From the NCBI RefSeq assembly GCF_003173755.1, contig NZ_CP029553.1, positions 1,360,001 to 1,385,000 of the forward strand: a DNA stretch of 25,000 bases, in the 5' to 3' direction. The notes below the pieces were generated by a model that did no database searches, was not told where the DNA came from, and saw nothing but the letters and a program-made list of their open reading frames with translations. Of the stretch, positions 1 to 7,849 are shown piece by piece. Source of the DNA: Methylobacterium terrae (GTDB taxonomy: Bacteria > Pseudomonadota > Alphaproteobacteria > Rhizobiales > Beijerinckiaceae). The first letter of the stretch is position 1, and each line of letters opens with the position of its first letter. The translations under genes and the position numbers were made by a program.

Positions 1-426
1 GCCGATATCGCCCGTGAAGGAGCGGATCGGCAGCGGCCCGGCCGTGCGGTCGATGCAGACCGCGTCGTAGCCGTTGCGCACGAGCAGGAACACCGTCTCG
101 CCGAGCGCTCCGGTCAGGCGCAGCAGCGCCGGGCGGGCGAGATCGCGCAGGCCGAGCGGATTGCCCGCCTTGGCGGCGAGACGGAACAGCCCGAGGCCGA
201 GCCGGTAGGTCTTCGTCGCCGGATCGAGATCGACGAGGTCCTCGGCGACGAGTGCCCGCAGCAACCGCAGGGCCGTGGGCGCCGGAAGGCCCGACGCCTC
301 GGCGAGGGCGCTCAGGCGCGCGCCGCCGGTGCCCGCCTCGCCGAGATGACGCAGCAGCCCGGCGATCCGGGCCGGCCCGGATCTCTCGCTCGATTTCGGT
401 TCGAGCCGGTCATACGGGTCTTTCAT
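1..426 (-). CDS. IclR-family transcriptional regulator (partial, N-terminal 142 residues)
   Basis: The frame is open from an ATG at 426 to the window edge, so the C-terminus is missing. The translation begins MKDPYDRLEP. Residues ~18-75 form a winged helix-turn-helix of the IclR type (ARIAGLLRHL, then LSALAEASGLPAPTALRLLRAL, broken here as two helices), followed by DLDPATKTYRLGLGLFRLA, which is typical IclR spacing. The start of the ligand-binding domain is visible from residue ~95 (ARPALLRLTGALGETVFLL, then DAVCIDRTAGPLPIRSF). IclR proteins bind a small metabolite and repress or activate adjacent catabolic genes. It is divergent from the SDR/oxidase/ABC-transporter locus and is the natural candidate for its regulator. 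Family assignment is secure; effector and regulatory sign are unknown. Confidence 0.9.
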   Translation of the reverse strand, partial: MKDPYDRLEPKSSERSGPARIAGLLRHLGEAGTGGARLSALAEASGLPAPTALRLLRALVAEDLVDLDPATKTYRLGLGLFRLAAKAGNPLGLRDLARPALLRLTGALGETVFLLVRNGYDAVCIDRTAGPLPIRSFTGDIG

Positions 427-564
427 GCTCGGCCATTTCGGTGATCGGAAAAGCGCCGGCAAAATCATCCGCCTGCCGAAATACCTGTTGCCCGGATCGC
501 TGTGGCGTTCAATCCTCTGCATCGAGACCGATGGAGGAGATGTCGTCGATGCGGCGATCACCGG
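427..564. promoter_or_regulatory. Divergent promoter/operator region between the IclR regulator and the SDR operon
   Basis: This 138-bp gap separates two divergently transcribed genes and should hold both promoters. It contains a 7-bp inverted repeat, ATTTCGG at 435-441 and CCGAAAT at 476-482, separated by 34 bp and close to the regulator's own start. No convincing -35/-10 pair is visible. Its role as an IclR operator is inferred from position only. Confidence 0.4.
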
Positions 565-1269
565 ATGAGCGGGGCAGCGATGCTTGAGCCGGCCGGCCGC
601 GTCGCGATGGTGTCGGGCGCTTCGCGCGGGATCGGGCGAGCGGTGGCCGAACGGCTGTCCCGGGCCGGCTACCGCGTCAGCGCCGGCCTGCGCGATCCGC
701 GCCGCGCAGCGGCGGAGTGGCACGCCGTCCGCTACGACGCCGAGGCGACCGGCAGCGCCGAGGCCTGGGTCGCGGCGGCGGTGGAGCGATTCGGCCGGAT
801 CGACGTGCTGGTCAACGCGGCCGGCATCAACCCGATGGCCAACTTCCTCGATTCCGACGAGACGGCGCTCGACGCGCTCTTCTCCGTCAACGTCAAGGCG
901 CCGATGCGGGCGATCCGGGCGGCCTGGCCGCACCTCGTCGCCTCGGGAGCCGGACGGATCGTCACCATCGCGTCGCTCTCGGGAAAGCGGGTGCGCAACG
1001 ACAATACCGGCTACGCGATGACGAAGGCCGCCCTGGTCAGCCTCACCCAGGCGGTGCGGCGCCAGGGGTGGGACCACGGCATCCGCGCCACCGCCTTCTG
1101 CCCCGGCTTCGTCGACACCGACATGACCGCTCACGTCACCAAGCAACTGCGGGAGCTGATGTCCCGGCCCGAGGACGTCGCCGCCGTGATCGAGACCCTG
1201 GTGCGGTTGCCCAACACCGCGAGCGTCGCCGAATTGCTGCTCAATTGCCGGTACGAGGACACCCTGTGA
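565..1269 (+). CDS. SDR-family NAD(P)-dependent oxidoreductase
   Basis: A classical short-chain dehydrogenase/reductase of about 234 residues. It shows the Rossmann glycine motif SGASRGIG (residues 17-24), the NAAG structural motif (84-87), the catalytic serine at about Ser137 (TIASLSG) and the YxxxK pair Tyr150/Lys154 (YAMTK). Such enzymes interconvert a hydroxyl and a carbonyl with NAD(P)H in the cytoplasm. ATG 565 is used here; ATG 580 (MLEPAGRVAMVSGA) is an equally credible start because it has a weak GGGG upstream, while 565 has no clear Shine-Dalgarno. The stop overlaps the GTG start of the [2Fe-2S] gene, so it is probably the first gene of the operon. Substrate unknown; from context it may process a carbonyl product of the downstream oxidase. 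Confidence 0.9.
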   Translation: MSGAAMLEPAGRVAMVSGASRGIGRAVAERLSRAGYRVSAGLRDPRRAAAEWHAVRYDAEATGSAEAWVAAAVERFGRIDVLVNAAGINPMANFLDSDETALDALFSVNVKAPMRAIRAAWPHLVASGAGRIVTIASLSGKRVRNDNTGYAMTKAALVSLTQAVRRQGWDHGIRATAFCPGFVDTDMTAHVTKQLRELMSRPEDVAAVIETLVRLPNTASVAELLLNCRYEDTL

Positions 1270-1556
1270 GCGGGCTGTTCCACCGCCTCGCGACCCGTGC
1301 GGGCGCACCCGTCCCCTTTACCATCGACGGGGCGCCGGCCGAGGCGCGGGCGGGCGACCTCCTGATCGCCGCGATCCTGCTGCACCGGCGCGCCTTGCGC
1401 CGGTTCGAGTTCGGCCCCGGCGACCGGGCCGGCTACTGCCTGATGGGCGCCTGCCAGGATTGCTGGGTCGGCTTGGCCGACGGCCGCCGCGTGCGGGCCT
1501 GCACCACCCTGGTCGAGCCCGGCATGGCGGTGGTCACGGGAGGCGCCGATGCCTGA
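1266..1556 (+). CDS. Small (2Fe-2S)-binding protein, HcnA/opine-oxidase small-subunit-like
   Basis: A 96-residue protein read from GTG 1266, which overlaps the SDR stop by 4 nt (GTGA). It carries four cysteines, Cys58, Cys63, Cys66 and Cys79, in the pattern C-x4-C-x2-C-x12-C inside GYCLMGACQDCW...RVRAC, a plant-type [2Fe-2S] ferredoxin arrangement very like that recalled for HcnA. In the HcnABC/opine-oxidase/D-hydroxyproline-dehydrogenase group this small subunit passes electrons between the two flavin subunits. Its stop overlaps the next gene by 8 nt, so translational coupling is likely. The start is inferred: the frame is open far upstream, but that stretch is the shadow of the SDR gene. 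Substrate is not deducible. Confidence 0.85.
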   Translation: MSGLFHRLATRAGAPVPFTIDGAPAEARAGDLLIAAILLHRRALRRFEFGPGDRAGYCLMGACQDCWVGLADGRRVRACTTLVEPGMAVVTGGADA

Positions 1557-2925
1557 GCCCGTCGTTGCGATCGTCGGCGCGGGACCGGCCGGACTGCGTG
1601 CGGCCGAAGTCCTGGCGAAAGCGGGTTTGCGCCCGCTCCTCGTCGACGAGGGGCACCGCGCCGGCGGGCAGATCTATCGGCGTCCGCCGCCCGGTGCCGA
1701 GCGGCCGGCGGCGGAGCTCTACGGTTTCGAGGCCGGACGGGCCCGCGCGCTCCACGCCCTCGCCGACGCGCTGGCGCCGCGGCTCGATTACCGGCCCGGG
1801 ACGATGGTGTGGGCGATCGCCGCGCGCGAGCCCGCGGGCTTCGACCTCGACTGCCTCGGATCGGAGGGCCGCGAGCGGATCTCCGTCGATCGCCTGGTGC
1901 TCGCCACCGGCGCCATGGACCGGAGCCTGCCGGTCCCGGGCTGGACGTTGCCGGGCGTGTTCACCCTCGGGGCGGCGCAGATCGCCCTCAAGGCGCAGGG
2001 CATGGCGATCGGCCGGCGCGTCGCGCTCGTCGGGGCCGGGCCGCTCCTGCCGCTGGTCGCGCACCAATACGCGAAGGCCGGAGCGACGCTCGCCGCTGTG
2101 CTCGACGTCACGCCGCTCGCGCCGAAGGTGAGGGCGGCGCCTCGCCTCGCCGCCGTGCCGACGACCCTGGCCAAGGGCCTCTGGTACACGCTGCGGGGCG
2201 CGTTGGGGGGTACGCCCGTGCGCTCCGGTATCCGCGCCGTCGCGGTCGAGGGCGCGCGCCACGTCGAGGCGCTGGCCTGGGAGGATGCCCGCGGGCGCCG
2301 GCACACGATTCCATGCGACGCGGTCGGGGTCTCGTTCGGGCTGCGCAGCGAGGCGCAAGCCGCGGACCTCGCCGGCTGCCGCTTCGTGTTCGAGCCCGTG
2401 ACGCGGCAATGGCAGCCGGAGCGCTCGGCGGAGGGCCGCGCCTCGCATCCGCACGTCTACCTGGCCGGCGACGGCAGCGGGATCGGCGGGGCCGACGTGG
2501 CCGAGCTGCAGGGCGAGCGCACGGCGCTGGCGCTGCTCGCCGATCTCGGCCGGCCCCGGGACGCCGCGCGGGAGGCCCGGCTCGACCGGCGGCTCGCCCG
2601 GCAGGCCCGGTTCCGCGCGGCGCTCGAGGCCGCCTACCCCTATCCGCACCACCTCGTGGACGGAATCGCCGACGACGAGATCGTCTGCCGCTGCGAGGGC
2701 ATCACCGCGGGCGCGATCCGGCGGACCGCCGCCGAGCGGGATGCCCGCGAGGTCAACCGCCTGAAGGCCCTGACCCGGACCGGGATGGGCCGCTGCCAGG
2801 GCCGGGTCTGCGGCCACGCCGCCGCGGAGATCCTGGCTCGGGCCCTCGACGTGCCGGTCGAAGCGGTCGGGCGGCTGCGCGGGCAGGCGCCGATCAAGCC
2901 GATCCCGCTGCGGGAGCCGGCGTGA
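1549..2925 (+). CDS. FAD/NAD(P)-binding oxidoreductase with C-terminal BFD-like [2Fe-2S] module (HcnB/OoxA-like)
   Basis: A 458-residue pyridine-nucleotide-disulfide-type flavoprotein. The N-terminal dinucleotide-binding motif is VAIVGAGPAGLRAAE (GxGxxG at residues 10-15) and a second is RVALVGAGPLLPL mid-protein. Near the C-terminus four cysteines, Cys380, Cys382, Cys416 and Cys421 (CRCEG ... GRCQGRVCG), form a BFD/NifU-like [2Fe-2S] site. This layout is that of the larger electron-transfer subunit of hydrogen cyanide synthase, opine oxidases and D-hydroxyproline dehydrogenase. It overlaps the small ferredoxin gene by 8 nt and the DAO-family gene by 1 nt (TGATG), so the three subunits are probably translated in fixed ratio. 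It is unlikely to be HCN synthase itself, since the locus has an importer and an SDR. Substrate unknown. Confidence 0.9.
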   Translation: MPEPVVAIVGAGPAGLRAAEVLAKAGLRPLLVDEGHRAGGQIYRRPPPGAERPAAELYGFEAGRARALHALADALAPRLDYRPGTMVWAIAAREPAGFDLDCLGSEGRERISVDRLVLATGAMDRSLPVPGWTLPGVFTLGAAQIALKAQGMAIGRRVALVGAGPLLPLVAHQYAKAGATLAAVLDVTPLAPKVRAAPRLAAVPTTLAKGLWYTLRGALGGTPVRSGIRAVAVEGARHVEALAWEDARGRRHTIPCDAVGVSFGLRSEAQAADLAGCRFVFEPVTRQWQPERSAEGRASHPHVYLAGDGSGIGGADVAELQGERTALALLADLGRPRDAAREARLDRRLARQARFRAALEAAYPYPHHLVDGIADDEIVCRCEGITAGAIRRTAAERDAREVNRLKALTRTGMGRCQGRVCGHAAAEILARALDVPVEAVGRLRGQAPIKPIPLREPA

Positions 2926-4073
2926 TGGAGCATCTCAGCGTCGACGTCGCGATCATCGGCGGCGGCACCGCGGCCTGCGCCACGGCCGTGGCCCTGCGGG
3001 AGGCCGGCCTCACCGTCGCGTTGCTGGAGAAGCGCCTGTGCGGCGCGGGCGCCAGCGGGGTGAATTTCGGCGGCGTGCGCCAGCAGGGCCGCGATTTCGT
3101 GGAACTACCGCTGTCGCGGCGCTCGCGGATCCTCTGGGACGGCCTGAACGCCAAGCTTGGCGAGGATGTCGGGTTCGAGGCGACCGGCCACATCAAGCTC
3201 GCCCGGTCCGAGGCCGACATGGCGGTGCTGGAAGCCTACGCCCGCGACGCGGCGGAGCACGGGCTCGACCTCCAGCTCCTCGGGGCGAACGCGCTCCGGG
3301 CCGAGATGCCGTGGCTCGGCCCGGCCGTGGTGGGCGCCTCGCTGTCGCCGACCGACGGCCAGGCCAATCCGCGGGTGGTGGGGCCGGCCTTCGCGCGGCT
3401 CGCCCGGCGGCTGGGCGCCGAGGTGCGCGAGCACGCCCCGGTGCATCATGCGGCCCGCGACGGCGCCGGCTTCACGGTCGAGGCCGAGGGCGTGACGGTG
3501 CGGAGCCGCAGCCTCGTCAACGCCGCCGGCGCCTATGGCGGCGCGGTGGCGGGCTGGTTCGGCGAGGCGGCGCCGGTGGCGCCCCTCTCCCCCAACATGG
3601 TGGTGACCGAGCCGCTGCCCCACCTCGTCACCCGCTCGATCGGGGTCGTCGGCGGCGACGTCTACGTGCGCCAGACCCGGCGCGGCAACGTGGTGCTGGG
3701 GGGCGGGCGTGGCACGGCGGACAGCGCCGACGGCCTCGCCCGGCCGGTCTCGGCGACCTCGCTCGGCGCTGGCGCCAAGACCCTGACGCTGATCCCGGAC
3801 CTCGCCCACGCCCAGGTCATCCGCAGCTGGAGCGGCCTCGACGGCGAGATGCCGGACCACATCCCGGTCATCGGGCCGTCCTCGACCACGCCCGGCCTGG
3901 TTCATGCCTTCGGCTTCTCCGGCCACGGTTTCCAGCTCGGCCCGGTCATGGGCGAGATCCTGGCGGAGCTCGTGACGACGGGGCGCTCCGCCTCACCTCT
4001 CCATCCGTTCCGGATCGAGCGCTTCGCCGATTGGCGGGGTCCGTTCCGGTCGGAGGGCGAGATCGAGCACTGA
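2925..4073 (+). CDS. FAD-dependent oxidoreductase, DAO/glycine-oxidase family (HcnC/OoxB-like subunit)
   Basis: A 382-residue D-amino-acid-oxidase-fold flavoprotein. It has the N-terminal FAD-binding strand-helix-strand (VDVAIIGGGTAACATAVAL ... VALLEK, Glu35) and the conserved C-terminal FAD segment (DHIPVIGPSSTTPGLVHAFGF, then GHGFQLGPVMGEILAEL). The third glycine of the usual GxGxxG is alanine (G12-x-G14-x-x-A17), a tolerated but less common variant. By family knowledge this is the catalytic subunit oxidising a C-N bond of an amine, imino acid or opine, handing electrons to the FAD/Fe-S subunits encoded just upstream. The ATG at 2925 overlaps the preceding stop. The next gene, a periplasmic binding protein, starts 34 bp on. 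Family is secure; exact substrate is not. Confidence 0.9.
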   Translation: MEHLSVDVAIIGGGTAACATAVALREAGLTVALLEKRLCGAGASGVNFGGVRQQGRDFVELPLSRRSRILWDGLNAKLGEDVGFEATGHIKLARSEADMAVLEAYARDAAEHGLDLQLLGANALRAEMPWLGPAVVGASLSPTDGQANPRVVGPAFARLARRLGAEVREHAPVHHAARDGAGFTVEAEGVTVRSRSLVNAAGAYGGAVAGWFGEAAPVAPLSPNMVVTEPLPHLVTRSIGVVGGDVYVRQTRRGNVVLGGGRGTADSADGLARPVSATSLGAGAKTLTLIPDLAHAQVIRSWSGLDGEMPDHIPVIGPSSTTPGLVHAFGFSGHGFQLGPVMGEILAELVTTGRSASPLHPFRIERFADWRGPFRSEGEIEH

Positions 4074-4107
4074 CACGACAGAACGACGACCCAGGGGGAA
4101 CACCACG

Positions 4108-5661
4108 ATGAGACGCTTCCTCTTCGCAGCGGCCGCCCTGCTCGCCGCCGGACCGGCCCTCGCGCAAGGCACCAACACGCAGGTCTCCAAGACGCTGACG
4201 ATCGGCATGGCGGCGGCCGACATCAGCCAGCTCGATCCGTTCCGCGCCACCAGCACCCAGGACAAGCCGGTGGTGTCGTGGATCTTCAACGGGCTCGTGC
4301 GGTTCAAGCCCGGCTCGACCAGCCTCGAGACCCTGGAGCCGGACCTCGCCGAATCCTGGGTCCGCTCGGAGGACGGCCGTACCTGGACCTTCTCCTTGCG
4401 CAAGGGCGTGAAGTTCCACGGCGGCTACGGCGAGATGACCGCCGACGACGTCGTGTTCTCGCTGAAGCGCGCCGCCGACCCCAAATCCTCGTCGTTCGCG
4501 ACCGACTACGCCGCCTTCGACACGATCGAGGCGGTCGATCCGTACACGGTGCGGATCACCCTCAAGCACCCGGTGCCGTCGCTGCTCGGCCTCGTGGCGA
4601 ACTACCACGGCGGCAACGTGCTCAGCCGCAAGGCCGTCGAGGCGCTGGGCAACGACTTCCGCCTCAAGCCCGTCGGCACCGGGCCCTTCGCCTTCGCCGA
4701 GTACAAGCCGAACGAGAGCGTGCGGCTGACCGCCAACCCGGACTACTTCCGCGGCAAGCCGAAGCTCGGCGGCATCCTCTACCGGCTGATCCCGGCCGAC
4801 GCCGCCCGCGACCTCGCCTTCACCTCGGGCGAGCTCGACGTCGTCTACGGCCGCCAGGACCAGCGCTGGGCCGAGCGCTTCGGCCGCGAGGCGGACGTCT
4901 CGGTCGACATCGTGCGGCCGGCCGAGCTCGCGCTGCTCCACCTCAACATCAGCCACAAGCCCCTCGACGACGTGCGGGTGCGCCGCGCCGTCGCCCACGC
5001 GATCAGCCAGGCGCAGATCGTCCAGTTCAAGGGCGCGAGCGTCACCGAGCCGGCGGTGTCGATCATCCCGAAGGGCTATCTCGGCACCGACGACAAGGCG
5101 CCGCTGCCGCCTTACGACCCCGCCAAGGCCAAGGCGCTGCTCGCCGAGGCCGGCCATCCGAACGGGATCAGCATCACGGCGGTCCAGACCAGCCTGCCGA
5201 CCATGCTGACCGCGATGCAGATCGTGCAGGGCCAGCTCAAGAAGGCCGGGATCGAGCTGAAGCTCGACGTCGTCGATCACCAGACCTACCACGCCCAGAT
5301 CCGCAAGGACCTGTCGGACGTCGTCTACTACGCCGCGGCGCGCTTCCCCGTCGCCGACACCTACCTGACCCAGTTCTTCGATTCGGCCTCGACGGTCGGC
5401 ACGCCGACCGCCGTGACGAACTTCTCCCACTGCAACGCGGCGGATGCCGAGATCCGGGCGGCGCGGACCGAGCCCGACCCGGAGAAGCAGAAGGCCCTGT
5501 GGAAGGCGGCACAAGCCAAGATCATCGAGCAGGTCTGCGCCGTGCCGCTCTCGGAGGGCCTGCAGGTCTGGGCGCACAAGAAGACGGTCGATTACGGCTA
5601 CGACTTCAAGGGCGCGATCCACCTCGGGCCGGTGATCACGGAAGCGACGGACAAGAAGTAA
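4108..5661 (+). CDS. ABC transporter periplasmic substrate-binding protein (SBP_bac_5, DppA/OppA type)
   Basis: A 517-residue exported binding protein. Residues 1-20 are a Sec signal peptide (MRRFLFAAAALLAAGPALAQ, cleavage predicted near Ala19-Gln20), with no lipobox cysteine, so a free periplasmic protein is expected. The mature part matches the peptide/nickel/opine family: TLTIGMAAADISQLDPF, LEPDLAESWVRSEDGRTWTFSLRKGVKFHGG, TADDVVFSLKRAADP and GTGPFAFAEY in order, here as separate motifs. A purine-rich AGGGGG precedes the ATG by about 10 nt. It is followed by the matching permeases and ATPases, but with a repeat-filled gap. In this family the ligand may be dipeptides, opines, glutathione or other small solutes; the adjacent oxidase suggests the ligand is also its substrate. 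Confidence 0.93.
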   Translation: MRRFLFAAAALLAAGPALAQGTNTQVSKTLTIGMAAADISQLDPFRATSTQDKPVVSWIFNGLVRFKPGSTSLETLEPDLAESWVRSEDGRTWTFSLRKGVKFHGGYGEMTADDVVFSLKRAADPKSSSFATDYAAFDTIEAVDPYTVRITLKHPVPSLLGLVANYHGGNVLSRKAVEALGNDFRLKPVGTGPFAFAEYKPNESVRLTANPDYFRGKPKLGGILYRLIPADAARDLAFTSGELDVVYGRQDQRWAERFGREADVSVDIVRPAELALLHLNISHKPLDDVRVRRAVAHAISQAQIVQFKGASVTEPAVSIIPKGYLGTDDKAPLPPYDPAKAKALLAEAGHPNGISITAVQTSLPTMLTAMQIVQGQLKKAGIELKLDVVDHQTYHAQIRKDLSDVVYYAAARFPVADTYLTQFFDSASTVGTPTAVTNFSHCNAADAEIRAARTEPDPEKQKALWKAAQAKIIEQVCAVPLSEGLQVWAHKKTVDYGYDFKGAIHLGPVITEATDKK

Positions 5662-6056
5662 GTCACTCCCGGCGCGCGGCTTGCCTGAATCTCACGGCCG
5701 GCCGCGTGTATCCCCTCTCCCCGCGGGCGGGGAGAGGGCTGTGTCCCCGTCCAGGGGACGCAGCGAGGCGGCAGCCGACGGTGAGGGGGAGGTGCCGGAT
5801 TAAGCAGATTTCGCAAAAGTGGTTGCCGGTTTTGCGACGAAAATCTGCGACAAACCAAGCAACTAAGCGGACGAAGCGTTGGCCTGCCAACGCAAGTCTG
5901 CTTAGGCTCATCCTGAAACACCCCCTCACCCTCGCCCTACGGGCTTGCTGCATTCCCTGAATAGGAATGCAGCCCTCTCCCCGCCCGCGGGGAGAGGAGA
6001 GACCCGCGCATCATTCGATGATGCCGCGATTCCTCCCTCCAACCCCCGGCCCGCCG
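5662..6056. repeat. Gene-free stretch holding a composite inverted-repeat (MITE/REP-like) element
   Basis: No credible gene is present here. The stretch is built of nested inverted repeats: outer 28-bp perfect arms at 5714-5741 and 5970-5997 (each arm itself nearly palindromic, CCTCTCCCCGCGGGCGGGGA type), 10-bp arms GGTGAGGGGG at 5780-5789 and its complement at 5921-5930, and 8-bp arms TAAGCAGA at 5801-5808 and its complement at 5897-5904. Small hairpins lie between the arms (GTCCCC/GGGGAC at 5743-5759 and GCATTCC/GGAATGC at 5950-5970). It resembles the dispersed non-coding repeats of Rhizobiales. It splits the binding-protein gene from the permease genes and may dampen downstream expression. 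Confidence 0.8.
5804..5848. repeat. Hairpin core inside the composite repeat
   Basis: GCAGATTT (5804-5811) plus CGCAAAA (5812-5818) pair with TTTTGCG (5830-5836) and AAATCTGC (5841-5848), giving a 15-bp stem with a 4-nt bulge. It is AT-richer than its surroundings and looks like a distinct repeat inserted in the middle of the GC-rich one. From memory, similar TTTCGCAAAA...TTTTGCG hairpins are common between genes in Rhizobiales; this could not be checked. Confidence 0.6.
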
Positions 6057-6998
6057 ATGCTCCAGTTCATCCTCAAGCGCCTCCTCCTGGCCATGCCGAC
6101 GCTGGTGGCGGTGCTGACCGTGGTGTTCGTGCTCGTGCGGGTGGTGCCGGGCGATCCGACCATCGTGATCCTGGGCGACCAGGCGAGCGAGTCCGCCCGG
6201 GCCGACCTGCGGGGCAAGCTCGGCCTCGATCGGCCGATCGTCGTCCAGTACCTCGCCTTCATGGGCCAGATCGCCACCGGCGATATCGGCCGCTCGCTCA
6301 CCACCAACCGGCCGGTGCTGGAGGACGTCGCCCACGTCCTGCCCTACACGATCGAGCTGACGCTGGCGGCGGTCGCGATCGGGGTCGGGGTGGGCGTGCC
6401 GCTCGGCGTGGTGGCGGCGCGCCGGCGCGACGGGCTCGCCGACTGGATCGCCCGCATCGTGTCGCTCGCCGGCGTGTCGTTCCCGGCCTTCGTCTCCGGC
6501 ATCCTGCTGCTGATCGCCTTCGCGGTGCAGTTGCGCTGGTTCCCGGTGATCTCGACCCCGCGCACCGGCGGCATCCTCGACCGGCTCGGCGCGCTCGTGC
6601 TGCCGGCGCTCAATCTCGGCCTCCTGATGGTCGCCTACGTCACGCGGGTCACCCGCTCGGGCATGCTGAAGGCGCTGTCCGAGGATTACGTCCGCACGGC
6701 GCGGGCCAAGGGGATGCCGGCGCGGATCGTGGTCTGGCGCCACGCGTTGCGCAACGTGCTGGTGCCGGTCGTCACCGTGGTCGGGCTCTATCTCGGCGTG
6801 CTGATCGGCAACGCGGTGCTGACCGAGATCGTGTTCAACCGGCCCGGCCTCGGCAAGCTGATCGTGACCGCGCTGACGCAGCGCGACTACAGCCTGCTCC
6901 AGGGCCTGATGGTCGTCTCCGCCTTCGCCATCGTGGTCGCCAACGTGCTCACCGACATCGCCTACGGCCTCGTCGATCCGCGGGTCTCCGCCCAATGA
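6057..6998 (+). CDS. ABC transporter permease, DppB/OppB type
   Basis: A 313-residue inner-membrane protein starting MLQFILKRLLLAMPTLVAV at ATG 6057. Longer in-frame starts at 6018 and 6021 would add a proline-rich tail not usual in the family. Six hydrophobic segments are evident (for example ALPTLVAVLTVVFVLVRVV-like segment 1 near residues 8-28). The hallmark VVPGDP motif follows it, and the cytoplasmic EAA-type loop (EDYVRTARAKGMPARIVVW, then HALRNVLVPV) contacts the ATPase. The end NVLTDIAYGLVDPRV is typical. It forms the membrane channel with the next gene, whose ATG overlaps its stop (ATGA at 6995-6998). Confidence 0.93.
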   Translation: MLQFILKRLLLAMPTLVAVLTVVFVLVRVVPGDPTIVILGDQASESARADLRGKLGLDRPIVVQYLAFMGQIATGDIGRSLTTNRPVLEDVAHVLPYTIELTLAAVAIGVGVGVPLGVVAARRRDGLADWIARIVSLAGVSFPAFVSGILLLIAFAVQLRWFPVISTPRTGGILDRLGALVLPALNLGLLMVAYVTRVTRSGMLKALSEDYVRTARAKGMPARIVVWRHALRNVLVPVVTVVGLYLGVLIGNAVLTEIVFNRPGLGKLIVTALTQRDYSLLQGLMVVSAFAIVVANVLTDIAYGLVDPRVSAQ

Positions 6999-7849
6999 GC
7001 GCGAGTGCCGCCTCCGCCGCCCCGAGCGCCTGGCGCCGGGCCACCCGCTCGCCGGGCCTGGTGATCGGTACCGCGACGGTGATCGCCGTCGTGGCGCTGG
7101 CGATCCTGGCGCCCTGGATCGCGCCCTACGATCCCAACGAGCAGGACCCCGTCGCCGCCCTGATGGGACCGTCGGCCGAGCACTGGTTCGGCACCGACTT
7201 CTTCGGCCGCGACGTGCTCTCGCGGGTGATCTGGGGCGCGCGGATCTCGCTCTCGGTCGGCTTCCTCGCCACCGCGATCGGCGTCGTCGTCGGCACGGTG
7301 ATCGGGGTGGTGGCCGGCTATTACGGCGGCTGGATCGACCGCTTCATCACCGCCGCCACCGACGTGATGCTCAGTTTCCCGCAGCTCATCATGGGGCTGA
7401 TGCTGGTGGCGGTGCTGGGGCCGAGCCTCGGCAACCTGATCCTCGCCATCGCGGTCACGGCGGTGCCGGCCTTCATCCGCATCGCCCGGGGCTCGACGCT
7501 CGCCATGCGCCAGCGCGACTTCGTCGATGCCTGCCGGGCGCTCGGCTACTCGGACCTGCGCATCATGTTCGGGCACATCCTGCCCAACATCCTCGACGAG
7601 GTGGTGGTGCTGGCATCCCTCTGGCTCGCCACCGCGATCCGCACCGAATCGACGCTGGCCTTCATCGGGCTGGGCGTGCCGCCGCCGACCGCCACCTGGG
7701 GCAGCATCGTGCGCGAGGGCTTCGACAACCTCCTCGACGCGCCCTGGCTGTCGATCTTCCCGAGCCTGGCGATCCTGGCGGTCATGATCGGCCTCAACCT
7801 GATCGGCGACGGCCTGCGCGATGCCACCGACCCGCGGGGGGCGCCATGA
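6995..7849 (+). CDS. ABC transporter permease, DppC/OppC type
   Basis: A 284-residue membrane protein with six predicted membrane segments. A hydrophobic first helix (GLVIGTATVIAVVALAIL) is followed by the periplasmic OppC signature APYDPNEQDPVAAL and GTDFFGRDVLSRVIWGAR. The EAA loop is RDFVDACRALGYSDLRIMF, continuing HILPNILDEV. The C-terminus shows FIGLGVPPPTATWGSIV and GLNLIGDGLRDATDPR, both family hallmarks. It pairs with the DppB-like permease and overlaps both neighbours by 4 nt, indicating translational coupling. Solute specificity is set mainly by the binding protein and cannot be read from this protein. Confidence 0.94.
   Translation: MSASAASAAPSAWRRATRSPGLVIGTATVIAVVALAILAPWIAPYDPNEQDPVAALMGPSAEHWFGTDFFGRDVLSRVIWGARISLSVGFLATAIGVVVGTVIGVVAGYYGGWIDRFITAATDVMLSFPQLIMGLMLVAVLGPSLGNLILAIAVTAVPAFIRIARGSTLAMRQRDFVDACRALGYSDLRIMFGHILPNILDEVVVLASLWLATAIRTESTLAFIGLGVPPPTATWGSIVREGFDNLLDAPWLSIFPSLAILAVMIGLNLIGDGLRDATDPRGAP

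Noticed and set aside
252..587. A 111-codon plus-strand open frame at the left edge
   Set aside because: It is antisense to the IclR gene, runs through the promoter gap, and has no conserved features; the GGAGGAG before ATG 540 in that frame is probably fortuitous.
1549..4073. Calling the three oxidase genes hydrogen cyanide synthase hcnABC
   Set aside because: The architecture is shared with opine oxidases and D-hydroxyproline dehydrogenase, and the linked importer, SDR and IclR regulator point to catabolism.
3946..5622. A 558-codon open frame on the minus strand across the binding-protein gene
   Set aside because: The plus strand encodes a complete binding protein with signal peptide; the antisense product is low-complexity Arg/Leu/Gly/Asp with no family match.
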